Assembly: GCA_030603485.1 (NCBI GenBank)
Contig: JAUVXS010000043.1
Span: forward strand, 1-11,990
Length of the DNA: 11,990 bases
Direction: 5' to 3'
Source: Dehalococcoidia bacterium
GTDB taxonomy: Bacteria; Chloroflexota; Dehalococcoidia; GIF9; AB-539-J10
The notes beneath the pieces were generated by a model. That model searched no databases. It saw only the letters and a program-made list of their open reading frames with translations, and was not told the DNA's origin. Shown one piece after another: positions 5,520 through 11,990 of the stretch; position 1 is the stretch's first letter, and the number at the start of each line of letters is the position of its first letter. A program made the position numbers and the translations under genes.

Positions 5520-6614
5520 CTACTTGGTCTTCTTTCCAAAAACGCTCGATCCTGCCCGGAAGATAGCTTCGGTGTAATCGGTAGCGCTCCATGGCACATC
5601 TTCCACAGTAATCGTCTTCCCTTGATTCTTTCCGACCAAACAAACAGCTGTCCAGTGTCCAAGAGACCCACTCATATGAGAACCCCACTCCCGCTTCAGG
5701 ACGGTAAAAAACTCGGTGAAACTACCTTTAAGGTCAGAGAGAGCGGCGGACAATTCGCCGATGCTGCTGATCTTTACAATCTCACACACTCTGAGTAGTT
5801 GCGAAGTGCCACTCGCCTCGGCACTTCTTAGTTTGAAGCCAGTAGCAGCCACCGCATCGAAGATCGCTTTCGGCAGGGGATCATCAGTCAAATAGGTGGT
5901 GAGTGAATCTAGGTCGAGAAGGAGTGTGGCGTCATTAGCTTCGATGCGTGCAGCAATGTCCTCCTTCGTAGTCTGGATCGCCGCCTGTATCTCAGAGAAT
6001 TCCTCGTCCGCTAGTTCAAGAAGTCCCGATAGGCGTATTAGTTTGCGGCGAATTCCTACCGGAACTTCGGTTTCACGTTTGTACTGCAGACGGTGAGAGA
6101 TTGATGCCCATGCATGTTGCAGGACTGTTCTGACTTGGATCTCAGCTAGCAGACCGTCATAGGCACGCCATTCCGTCATGGCCCTTCGAGTCTTACTGAG
6201 GCGCACCACCTTGTGTATTGACAAGTACCCAAATTGGTCAGGCGCCAGCACTTCGAACTTGTCCATGCTATTCTCGGCATCGACCTCAAACTCGGTGTCT
6301 ATGATGTCGGACACGCCTGATGCGTCATCTACGTAGTAGAGAATGATGCGCAACCCAGCCAGATCAAGTATCTCCGATACGGGATTCTCGTAGCCCTTAC
6401 CGGGCCGCTGCAACTTCTCGCCAAAGCTAGCAACGGTTTTGGCTCTGGCCTCAATTGCGTGATAGGGGACTCCGTGAGCGGAGAGTAGCTGCTCGAGGAG
6501 TTGCTTCAGGCGTTCGACGTACTGCTGATACGTGGGGTAAAGGGCTTCATATTCCAGAATCCACTCATCCACAGAACCGTGTCCCGCCTTTGCCGGTGCC
6601 CTTCTTTTAGCCAT
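5520..6614 (-). CDS. RelA/SpoT-domain nucleotide pyrophosphokinase (small alarmone synthetase-like)
   Basis: 364-aa protein predicted to transfer pyrophosphate from ATP to a guanine or adenine nucleotide, or possibly to tRNA as some toxSAS enzymes do. The synthetase domain spans about residues 15-185: ARAKTVASFGEK (57-67, ATP-binding K/R residues), EILDLAGLRII (81-91, Asp for metal), FGYLSIHKVVRL (128-139) and AEIQVRTVLQHAWASISH (157-174, Glu for metal). All key residues I know for the fold are present, so it may be active. There is no HD hydrolase domain, TGS or ACT domain; the last 180 residues form an unrecognised C-terminal region starting with a helical stretch. The start at ATG 6614 has GAGG 7 nt upstream. 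An attC-like site abuts each end, so it appears to be a one-gene cassette with no obvious antitoxin. Housekeeping Rel is usually about 700 aa, so this is not it. Confidence 0.88.
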   Translation of the reverse strand: MAKRRAPAKAGHGSVDEWILEYEALYPTYQQYVERLKQLLEQLLSAHGVPYHAIEARAKTVASFGEKLQRPGKGYENPVSEILDLAGLRIILYYVDDASGVSDIIDTEFEVDAENSMDKFEVLAPDQFGYLSIHKVVRLSKTRRAMTEWRAYDGLLAEIQVRTVLQHAWASISHRLQYKRETEVPVGIRRKLIRLSGLLELADEEFSEIQAAIQTTKEDIAARIEANDATLLLDLDSLTTYLTDDPLPKAIFDAVAATGFKLRSAEASGTSQLLRVCEIVKISSIGELSAALSDLKGSFTEFFTVLKREWGSHMSGSLGHWTAVCLVGKNQGKTITVEDVPWSATDYTEAIFRAGSSVFGKKTK

Positions 6615-6641
6615 GGCGATTCCTCATGTTCCTTCTTGGTG

Positions 6642-6667
6642 AACACTGCTTTTTATATTATTGTATT
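6642..6667 (-). repeat. Shared leader repeat upstream of the RelA/SpoT gene (partner 7669-7694)
   Basis: 23 of 26 bases match 7669-7694, including an identical AATACAATAATATA on the - strand; weaker similarity (ATTTTCA) continues a few bases upstream. It lies 28 bp before this gene, while in the partner it covers the ATG itself. TACAAT could be a -10 element, but I see no good -35 here. Confidence 0.65.
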
Positions 6668-6678
6668 AACCATGAAAA

Positions 6679-6880
6679 TTCTAACGTTCGAATTGAGCCG
6701 ATGAAAGGGTGCCAGCGGGAAAACCCTTTGCGCCCACTTCATTACTGCCAGTGTAGATGATGGCAGGATTCAAAGTCAACCGTTATTCGGGCGCAAAGCG
6801 GACGCAGAAGCGACTTTCGGGAATGTGCACAGGCACAGGGGAGGACACCCCTTTCAGTCAGCTCCAATGACTTGTTGGGC
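6679..6880 (-). other. Long nested palindrome, probable attC site after the 260-aa gene
   Basis: On the - strand it begins 10 nt after the stop of the 6891-7673 gene with a perfect RYYYAAC, GCCCAAC (6874-6880), followed by AAGTCATTGGAGC as in many attC sites, and ends with GTTAGAA (6679-6685). Arms nest: GAGC (6695-6698) with GCTC (6861-6864); TGAAAGGGTG (6702-6711) with CACCCCTTTCA (6846-6856); CTTTGCGCCC (6726-6735) with GGGCGCAAAG (6789-6798), perfect; CTGCCA (6745-6750) with TGGCAG (6761-6766). At 202 bp it exceeds usual attC lengths, so an enlarged attC or an insertion within one is possible. Confidence 0.6.
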
Positions 6881-6890
6881 AGCATGTCTA

Positions 6891-7673
6891 TCATACATCG
6901 GCCTCAAAGATATTCGTAACATACAGTTTTCCGGCTGATCGAACCTTCGACAAGAATGCAGAGTCATTGGAGATTCTTTCAAGGGCCCTAGCAGCGACAC
7001 GATCTCGCCTTTTCATTTCCTTGTTTATCCAGCTTTCTGAACCACCATCCGATGTTGCATAGGCCAGTGTGAAGTTGGTTGACAGTGGGCATCCATCGTG
7101 AATTGCCTCTTCACCTGAGTTGATTCGATCTATGGCCGACTTATCGCTGTCAACAACAAGCAATGCCGCATCGCTTGCTTTCAATACATCTGATGCGTTT
7201 AATCTATGTATGAAATCTTGCCAACCGATTCGCTCCGGGTTAATCCCCACATCACAATAACCGACCAGTAGGCTCACATGGTGAACATCGGCGAATCTCC
7301 TTGAGTTGTCTTGCCATAAGAGCAATGACGGTGAACATACGTATAGAATGCGGTCGCCCTCCTTTATGCTGTTTGTGTCCACAAAACCAATCACATCGTA
7401 GTTCTTCCACGGATTATCGCCAACGCGGTCTCTGCTGGACCTAATGGGGATCGACCGCAGGCATTTGGGTTTTCCAGAATCCCTTAAATAGGCAACACTA
7501 TGATGCAGGGTGTGTGCCACCTCTTTGCCATCTGGGTCAAGCAAAGAAAGGGTGCCATCCTCTTTTGGAATCATCGACTGAATTGCTGCCGATTCCTGTA
7601 TGATGACTTCGGTGATTTGGTGGCGCTTCTTCTTCCTTCGCATAATAGATGCAATTGCTTTGCTGCCCAACAT
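6891..7673 (-). CDS. Hypothetical protein (260 aa), cassette-borne
   Basis: I do not recognise this protein. It is soluble-looking with no signal peptide or membrane helix. The N-terminal 25 residues are very basic (MRRKKKRHQ). The middle alternates hydrophobic strands and charged loops: YDVIGFVDTN, DRILYVCSPSLLLW, HHVSLLVGYCDVG, AALLVVDSDKSAI. The C-terminal third is helical and rich in Arg, Lys and Glu (INKEMKRRDRVAARALERI). The strand-then-acid pattern (VIGFVDTN, LLVVDSD) suggests an alpha/beta fold, but no catalytic motif can be named. Start ATG 7673 lies 25 nt from the predicted transcription start of a good promoter; the Shine-Dalgarno AGAAGG is only 2 nt away, so the ATG at 7640 (MRRKKK) is an alternative. 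It is followed by the long attC-like palindrome and then the RelA/SpoT gene, with which it may be co-transcribed. Confidence 0.7.
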   Translation of the reverse strand: MLGSKAIASIMRRKKKRHQITEVIIQESAAIQSMIPKEDGTLSLLDPDGKEVAHTLHHSVAYLRDSGKPKCLRSIPIRSSRDRVGDNPWKNYDVIGFVDTNSIKEGDRILYVCSPSLLLWQDNSRRFADVHHVSLLVGYCDVGINPERIGWQDFIHRLNASDVLKASDAALLVVDSDKSAIDRINSGEEAIHDGCPLSTNFTLAYATSDGGSESWINKEMKRRDRVAARALERISNDSAFLSKVRSAGKLYVTNIFEADV

Positions 7674-7694
7674 TGCCTTCTATATTATTGTATT
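7669..7694 (-). repeat. Shared leader repeat at the start of the 260-aa gene (partner 6642-6667)
   Basis: 23 of 26 bases match 6642-6667. Here it forms the 5' untranslated region and start codon of the 260-aa gene, directly after the -10 box. Two adjacent cassettes carrying one leader suggests common descent of their 5' ends. Confidence 0.65.
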
Positions 7695-7704
7695 GATTAT
7701 TGAA

Positions 7705-7733
7705 AATATACTGTGCTTTTGGCAACTTGTCAA
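7705..7733 (-). promoter_or_regulatory. Sigma70-type promoter of the 260-aa gene
   Basis: On the - strand TTGACA (7728-7733) and TATATT (7705-7710) are separated by exactly 17 nt. The -35 is a perfect match and the -10 matches 5 of 6. It sits just after a terminator-like hairpin and about 30 bp before the ATG at 7673. Confidence 0.7.
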
Positions 7734-7735
7734 AG

Positions 7736-7760
7736 TAAAAAATTCAAGGGAAAATCCTTG
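7736..7760 (-). terminator. Probable weak intrinsic terminator
   Basis: On the - strand CAAGG and CCTTG (7745-7760) form a short stem around a 6-nt loop, followed by AATTTTTT. The stem is only 5 bp and not GC-rich, so efficiency is doubtful. It would separate transcripts coming from the ADP-ribosylglycohydrolase side or repeat copy B from the promoter at 7705-7733. Confidence 0.45.
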
Positions 7761-7872
7761 CCACACATCTGCTGGAAAATGGCTATGATATTTTGTTAAA
7801 TGGGTAACTACTGTCTTAAAGCCTTTTCTGTAGAGCCGATATAGTGCTGTCCAGAATTAGTAGGTAACGTCT

Positions 7873-7985
7873 ATTTTATACCTATTTTCCATACCTATTC
7901 TATAGGCATGTACTGTATGACGAGGCAGTATGAAATGTCAAGGATTTCCCCATTTAGATTGTGTCAAAACGCGAGTGATAACTCA
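7873..7985 (-). repeat. Dispersed 113-bp repeat, copy B
   Basis: Partner of 3456-3568. Its inverted pair CCTAT (7881-7885) and ATAGG (7902-7906) replaces CCTGT and ACAGG of copy A, a compensatory change. It lies just after the ADP-ribosylglycohydrolase stop. Together with the promoter and terminator it accounts for most of the 339-bp gap 7674-8012; the rest (about 7761-7872) shows nothing I can name. Confidence 0.8.
7911..7941 (-). promoter_or_regulatory. Promoter with degenerate LexA-like box (copy B)
   Basis: TTGACA (7936-7941) and TACAGT (7912-7917) with an 18-nt spacer on the - strand. The palindrome TACTGTATGACGAGGCAGTA (7911-7930) has one arm altered, CTGT-N8-GCAG, so it is weaker than copy A. 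No clear gene follows before the terminator-like hairpin; a short transcript of about 150 nt would result. Confidence 0.45.
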
Positions 7986-8012
7986 GTACAACGTTGCAGA
8001 TCAGGCGCGCTA

Positions 8013-9392
8013 TCAAGTGTCGCCTGGCCCCGCTGGTTCGGCATGGTCTTGATTCTGCGATGGCATCGTTTCAATGGTGGCAGGCAGTCTTGCCATTCTT
8101 TTCGCAACAGATCGAAGTGATCGATCATAAAAAATAGCGAGCGATGTGCGCAGGTCGTCATTGAAGGGAGTCAGCCAGCGTTCTTCAAGATAGTCCGGGC
8201 CAAAGTATGCGCCCATGATCGAGCCAATAAGCTTTCCAAAACAGTCCGTATCACATCCCTGAGATACCTGCTTGCATAGGGCATCGCCGACATCTGTCGC
8301 GAAGCAGGCGGAATTGATGAGCAGTCCGCACTCCTGATAAAGGCTGCAATGCCTGTACTGGCCATATTTCGTATGTATCTTTTCGTATCCTTCAAGCCAA
8401 TTCGACGAACCGGCGACCATCTGGAAACAATCCGACACGATGGCGTGAAATCGGCTGCGTCTGGGTACAAACTTGAGGGCTATTTCGAAGATGTCGAGGG
8501 GTTTGTCAGCGACGAACGCTGCGGCGATAGCAGCAGCGATGAACATAGCTCCATAGATGCCCGTTCGCCGGTGGGTGAAACTGGAGTCGCGCCAGGCCAG
8601 TTCGGCAGCCAGGGCCGGTCTGCCGGGACAGGCATATCCGTAAGCATCCACTCTAATGGCCGCGCCGCATGCTTCATCCGAAGGATTCCAGGACTCTGCC
8701 CATTCAGCCGAGGATTCGCCGAACTCCGGAGCTAGCGAGTGGATAGCGGCCTTGATCAGCACCGTCCGCTCCGGCCCAAAGGTCCACGAGGGTGGCAGAT
8801 TGTATAGCCAAAAGTTGGAAAGATCGTCTTTGGTAAAGGCAAGCCCTTTCCTTTCAAGAATCAGCATGCCGATGACCATGTAGTTGATGTCATCATCGGG
8901 CGCCACATAGGCAATTCGCTCGCGCACCGTGTGATGCCAGTCAGGGGGCTGTCGACCCAATTTCTCAAGCAATGCACCGCTGATGTAGTCGCGAATCGGC
9001 CACTCTCCAACGGACTCCGCTGCTTGGCGAATTTCCGTCATTGTCGGGTCGACCTCAAGCGGTTTGCCAAGCATACACCCGCAGACCGCACTAAGGAAAG
9101 CCGTCTCTATGCGCGGTGCCATATCCTGGCCAGAGACGTCGGCCAGCCGTCCCATAGGCCGGCTGGGGTCGCAGGCATCCGAAATTGCCTGCAGGTCATT
9201 GGGTTCTTCATAGGGCCAGTCCTTACGGAAGGGAATATCGCGCAGTCGCTTAGCAAAAGTGGCAAGAGCATCATGGCTATCCGGGATTTGCTTGAGTTCA
9301 TCGAGCAGCTCGACAGTGTCATACCCTTGTGCAGCCTTGCTTGCGACCACTTGTTCCAGTCGTTTCCTGAGAAATTCCGTGGGTGGTAACAT
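8013..9392 (-). CDS. ADP-ribosylglycohydrolase (DraG family)
   Basis: 459-aa protein of the ADP-ribosylglycohydrolase fold, which uses a binuclear Mg site to release ADP-ribose from modified targets. The segment ETAFLSAVCGCMLGKPLE (96-113) begins the fold; DDDIN (166-170) replaces the classic TDDT; a conserved block with AAIRVDAYGYACPG and HRRTGIYGAMFIAAAIAAAF lies in the middle; GCDTDCFGKLIGSIMGAYFG (379-398) supplies the second metal-binding pair. The DTDC variant occurs in a known subset of the family, so activity is plausible. An N-terminal extension of about 90 residues and a 35-residue unconserved tail are not assigned. ATG 9392 has AGGGGA 4 nt upstream. It lies 49 bp after the DNA methyltransferase and is probably co-transcribed with it. 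No ADP-ribosyltransferase is nearby, so the target is unknown. Confidence 0.88.
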   Translation of the reverse strand: MLPPTEFLRKRLEQVVASKAAQGYDTVELLDELKQIPDSHDALATFAKRLRDIPFRKDWPYEEPNDLQAISDACDPSRPMGRLADVSGQDMAPRIETAFLSAVCGCMLGKPLEVDPTMTEIRQAAESVGEWPIRDYISGALLEKLGRQPPDWHHTVRERIAYVAPDDDINYMVIGMLILERKGLAFTKDDLSNFWLYNLPPSWTFGPERTVLIKAAIHSLAPEFGESSAEWAESWNPSDEACGAAIRVDAYGYACPGRPALAAELAWRDSSFTHRRTGIYGAMFIAAAIAAAFVADKPLDIFEIALKFVPRRSRFHAIVSDCFQMVAGSSNWLEGYEKIHTKYGQYRHCSLYQECGLLINSACFATDVGDALCKQVSQGCDTDCFGKLIGSIMGAYFGPDYLEERWLTPFNDDLRTSLAIFYDRSLRSVAKRMARLPATIETMPSQNQDHAEPAGPGDT

Positions 9393-9441
9393 ATGTTCCC
9401 CTATGTGTTGCCCATCATCTTCAGGTTTTCGCCTTCATCTT

Positions 9442-10338
9442 TCATGTGTTTTCTGGTACTTGTATGGTGCAAGGCAAGCTTACAATCTCAGTTCTAACCC
9501 CCAGTTTAGACAACCGATGCTGCACCAGTTTACAACCCGTAGGCGAGACATCAATCCCCAGCCACCTGCGTGCCAGTTTTTGAGCAGCGACCAAAGTTGT
9601 TCCGCACCCGCAGAAGCAGTCAAAGACGAGGTCCCCGGGATTTGAAGAAGCCTCTATTATTCTCTCCAACAGAGCTTCGGGCTTTTGAGTTGGGTAGCCC
9701 ATCCGCTCCGTTAAATCCCTCTGCGGGATATTTGGAACCATCCACACGTCATCCGGATTCTTTGGTTGGTCAATGTAATACTTATACGTTTTGCCTCCAG
9801 TTCTTACTTCCTGGTATCTTCTTCCATTTTTATCCGTTTTGAAATAGCCACCGAAACTGCCTTCGTCCTTAGTCCTCGTATCCTTCAATGCCAAACCATC
9901 ATAAAAGTAGTCTCTAGTCTTTCCATAAACCAGAATTGTATCGTGCTTCCTATTGAACCATCTTCTTCCTCTTCCCCCTCCGCTTGCGTAATACCATACG
10001 ACCTCATTGACGAAATTCCTGTACCCAAAAACCTCATCACACATCACCTTCAGGTAGTGGCTGGCGTGCCAGTCGCAATGGAGGTAGAAGTTCCCCGTAG
10101 GCTTTAGCATCCGGTGAATTTCCTGAACTCTATCCCGCATCCAATCAATATAGTTCGCTATTCCACCTTTCCATCTGTCTTCAAAAGAGCGAATTTCCTC
10201 ACCGTCTCCAAATATCATCTTATGATTTCTATTGGAGAAAAACGGAGGATCAATATAGCACAGGTCGACAACCTCATCAGGAAGCCGGGACATCCAATAG
10301 TGATTATCTCCGCAGTAGATAGCCCCTTCTAACTTCAT
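9442..10338 (-). CDS. Site-specific DNA methyltransferase (beta-class, N6-adenine or N4-cytosine)
   Basis: 298-aa amino-methyltransferase acting on DNA with S-adenosylmethionine. Catalytic motif IV DPPF is at residues 30-33, the SAM-binding motif FCGCGTT at 242-248, and GYPTQKPEALLERIIEASS just before it is the usual motif X-type helix; motif IV before motif I defines the beta class. The DPPF form favours N6-adenine. The region between (about 110-215, rich in Lys, Tyr and Gly) would hold target recognition. The start ATG at 10338 is 18 bp downstream of the glycyl-tRNA synthetase stop, so it likely shares that transcript. No restriction endonuclease gene is in the window, so it looks solitary. 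Related proteins I recall may continue past HRL; here only about 25 residues follow, so C-terminal shortening is possible but not shown. Confidence 0.9.
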   Translation of the reverse strand: MKLEGAIYCGDNHYWMSRLPDEVVDLCYIDPPFFSNRNHKMIFGDGEEIRSFEDRWKGGIANYIDWMRDRVQEIHRMLKPTGNFYLHCDWHASHYLKVMCDEVFGYRNFVNEVVWYYASGGGRGRRWFNRKHDTILVYGKTRDYFYDGLALKDTRTKDEGSFGGYFKTDKNGRRYQEVRTGGKTYKYYIDQPKNPDDVWMVPNIPQRDLTERMGYPTQKPEALLERIIEASSNPGDLVFDCFCGCGTTLVAAQKLARRWLGIDVSPTGCKLVQHRLSKLGVRTEIVSLPCTIQVPENT

Positions 10339-10356
10339 AGGTCGTCTCTTCCTTTT

Positions 10357-11703
10357 TCACCTCTGCCTGGCGGCCCACAGTGGCGATGCGTCAAAAGCCT
10401 CACCTTTGAATTTAGCTTCTATTACCTTCTTTAATTCTCCTACAGGCACTCGAATCTGTCCCTGACTGTCTCGTTCACGAATGGTAACCTGCTTATCCTC
10501 TAGAGACTCAAAATCTATGGTAACGCAGAACGGGGTGCCGATTTCGTCCTGACGCCTGTACCTTCGCCCTATGCTTTGAGAGTCATCGTAATCAGTGACG
10601 AAGCTGGGGCATAGTTGCTTATAAACCTCTTTAGCCAGGGGAGTCAACTTCTGGTTCCTGCTTAAGGGCAAAACAGCCACATTAATGGGAGCCAGAGAAG
10701 GGTGCAGGTGTAGCACTGTTCTCTTTTCTCCTTCGACTTCCTCTTCGTCATAAGCATCAATAAGGAAAGCCAGAACGGAGCGGTCGACACCAGCCGAAGG
10801 CTCAATGACATAGGGAACATACTTCTCATCGGCCTCAGAATCATAGTAATTGAGGTCTTTGCCGCTATGCTTGGCATGCTGAGTGAGGTCAAAATCGCCC
10901 CTGTTGGCGATACCCTCCAGCTCCGACCAGCCCATAGGAAAGAGGTACTCAATGTCATAGCAGTCCCTGGCATAGTGGGCGAGCTCATCTTTGCCGTGCT
11001 GGCGCAGGCGAAGATTTTCCTTCCTGATACCCAGTTTGACATACCAGTCAAACCTCTCCTTGACCCAGTAATCAAGCCACTCCTCATCAGTCCCGGGCTT
11101 AACGAAGTACTCCAGTTCCATGTGCTCAAACTCCCTGGTCCTGAATATGAAGTTGCCTGTGGTGATTTCATTGCGGAAAGATTTGCCTATCTGGGCGATG
11201 CCCAAAGGCAGCTTCTTCCTGGAAGTGGTGATTACACTATCAAAGTTAACGAATATGCCCTGGGCAGTTTCGGGGCGGAGATAGATTGTGCTTGCCTCCT
11301 CCTCCACAGGACCCATAAAAGTTTTAAACATCAGGTTGAACATGCGAGGTTCGGTTAGCTCACCATCACACTTGGGACATCTCTGCCCTTCTACATCATC
11401 AGCACGCCACCTCAGATGGCAAGATTTGCAGTCCATCAGTGGATCTGTGAAGCTATCAATGTGTCCACTAGCAGTCCAGACCCCCGGGTGCATCATTATT
11501 GATGTGTCCAGACCTACCACATCATCCCGTTCATGGACTATCGATTTCCACCAGGCGTCTTTAACATTGCGCTTAAGCTCCACTCCCATAGGGCCATAAT
11601 CCCAGCAGCTAGCTAAACCACCATATATTTCGCTGCTGGGGAAAACAAGCCCCCTCCGCTTACACAGAGAAACGATTTTATCCATATCTACTTTATCAGA
11701 CAT
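10357..11703 (-). CDS. glyQS: Glycyl-tRNA synthetase, single-chain class II (alpha2) type
   Basis: 448-aa enzyme that charges tRNA-Gly. I start it at ATG 11703 (MSDKVDMDKIVSLCKRRG) because GAGAGGAG lies upstream at a good distance and the 21 residues of the longer frame are not family-like. Visible: IYGGLASCWDYGPMG (26-40), a Cys-x2-Cys pair and a CPKC (92-112) forming the zinc-like insert, YLRPETAQGIFVNF (141-154), motif 2 GKSFRNEI followed by FRTREFEHMELEYF, motif 3 GVDRSVLAFL, and a C-terminal anticodon-binding domain starting near LHLHPSLAPINVAVLP. Length fits the family. It follows a Clp ATPase gene after about 140 bp, in which I see no T-box or strong terminator. It is the clearest housekeeping gene here and marks the backbone. 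Confidence 0.97.
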   Translation of the reverse strand: MSDKVDMDKIVSLCKRRGLVFPSSEIYGGLASCWDYGPMGVELKRNVKDAWWKSIVHERDDVVGLDTSIMMHPGVWTASGHIDSFTDPLMDCKSCHLRWRADDVEGQRCPKCDGELTEPRMFNLMFKTFMGPVEEEASTIYLRPETAQGIFVNFDSVITTSRKKLPLGIAQIGKSFRNEITTGNFIFRTREFEHMELEYFVKPGTDEEWLDYWVKERFDWYVKLGIRKENLRLRQHGKDELAHYARDCYDIEYLFPMGWSELEGIANRGDFDLTQHAKHSGKDLNYYDSEADEKYVPYVIEPSAGVDRSVLAFLIDAYDEEEVEGEKRTVLHLHPSLAPINVAVLPLSRNQKLTPLAKEVYKQLCPSFVTDYDDSQSIGRRYRRQDEIGTPFCVTIDFESLEDKQVTIRERDSQGQIRVPVGELKKVIEAKFKGEAFDASPLWAARQR

Positions 11704-11844
11704 CTTCAGGTCTCCTCTCTCCGGTGCATCGGAGCTTAGCTTACCAGCTTTATTCGCAGGCGTCAAAGGGGGTGACAGGAAGTTGAGAGCTCAGATTGGC
11801 AAACATAAAGGGTTTTGAAGGAGAGCGAGTTGCTGAACAATCTC

Positions 11845-11990
11845 CTATTTAGTTTTCGCCTTAGCAGTTTTCAGAACAGCAAAGCTCAGGTTGTCTTCCT
11901 TCAAGCTAATAGCTACGGTATCTCCTTCTTTAAACTCGCCCTGCAATATCTTTGTCGATATGGGATTTTCCATATACCTCTGAATAGCCC
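11845..11990 (-). CDS. Clp ATPase (ClpB/ClpC type), C-terminal end
   Basis: The last 47 codons of a gene entering from the right. AIQRYMENPISTKILQGEFK followed by EGDTV is the C-terminal small domain of AAA+ Clp chaperones. The tail (LKTAKAKTK) is short and basic. ClpB and ClpC cannot be separated from this fragment. It ends at a TAG (11845-11847), about 140 bp before the glycyl-tRNA synthetase on the same strand. Confidence 0.85.
   Translation of the reverse strand, partial: AIQRYMENPISTKILQGEFKEGDTVAISLKEDNLSFAVLKTAKAKTK

Noticed and set aside
7674..7941. Copy B LexA-like promoter as the promoter of the 260-aa gene
   Set aside because: A terminator-like hairpin and a better TTGACA-17-TATATT promoter lie between it and the gene.
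7873..7985. Repeat copies as a conserved small + strand gene starting at the shared ATGTACTGTATGACG
   Set aside because: The two copies differ without third-position bias, copy A meets a stop after 19 codons, and there is no ribosome binding site.
8349..9389. Long + strand open frames opposite the ADP-ribosylglycohydrolase gene
   Set aside because: They are antisense to a gene with clear family motifs and have no recognisable protein features; they are composition shadows.
10867..11358. 163-codon + strand open frame opposite glycyl-tRNA synthetase
   Set aside because: It is antisense to a highly conserved housekeeping gene, with no start signal or family resemblance.
11704..11844. Possible T-box riboswitch upstream of glycyl-tRNA synthetase
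   Set aside because: The gap is only about 140 bp, and the conserved T-box antiterminator motif and an intrinsic terminator are not visible.
1..11990. CRISPR array, rRNA or tRNA genes
   Set aside because: No regularly spaced short direct repeats, no rRNA-like conserved blocks and no tRNA cloverleaf were found when reading both strands.

Overview
The window reads as bacterial chromosome holding an accessory island between two backbone ends. The left backbone is the 3' part of an adenine deaminase gene on the + strand. The right backbone is on the - strand: a Clp ATPase C-terminus, a single-chain class II glycyl-tRNA synthetase, and a DNA methyltransferase 18 bp behind it. Base composition is moderate. 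The host cannot be fixed from sequence alone; a Dehalococcoidia-like Chloroflexota or another uncultured environmental bacterium would fit, but this is a low-confidence inference.

From about 1180 to 8010 every intact gene is on the - strand. Several are followed, within a few bases of the stop codon, by imperfect palindromes with integron attC features: an RYYYAAC-like 7-mer, a stem-loop, and a GTTRRRY-like 7-mer. The four I support are 2912-3007, 4491-4548, 5460-5518 and 6679-6880. I therefore read this stretch as an integron gene-cassette array. No integron integrase is visible, so it is either a CALIN (cluster of attC sites lacking an integrase) or the distal part of an array whose integrase lies elsewhere. 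In transcription order (right to left) it holds: an unrecognised 260-aa protein; a RelA/SpoT-type nucleotide pyrophosphokinase; a PptA-like tautomerase between two 72-bp MITE-like repeats; a hicB antitoxin with a frameshifted hicA; a Trm112/SAM methyltransferase; a Cys-rich unknown protein; an O6-alkylguanine-DNA alkyltransferase; a GNAT acetyltransferase; and a 5'-truncated second copy of the methyltransferase next to ade.

Signs of repeated rearrangement are dense: a 503-bp ungapped methyltransferase duplication; a 72-bp copy of the 3' end of ade stranded 4.3 kb downstream; a 113-bp dispersed repeat (3456-3568 and 7873-7985) carrying a sigma70-like promoter overlapped by a LexA-like palindrome; and a 26-bp leader shared by the two genes at 6.6 and 7.7 kb. 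To the right of the array lies an ADP-ribosylglycohydrolase (DraG family) gene, probably co-transcribed with the DNA methyltransferase.

Functionally the island mixes toxin-antitoxin, alarmone, alkylation-repair, acetyltransferase and small-enzyme genes, a typical cargo of sedentary integrons. If the LexA-like site at 3494-3513 is real, the Cys-rich gene, ogt and the acetyltransferase form a damage-inducible unit.
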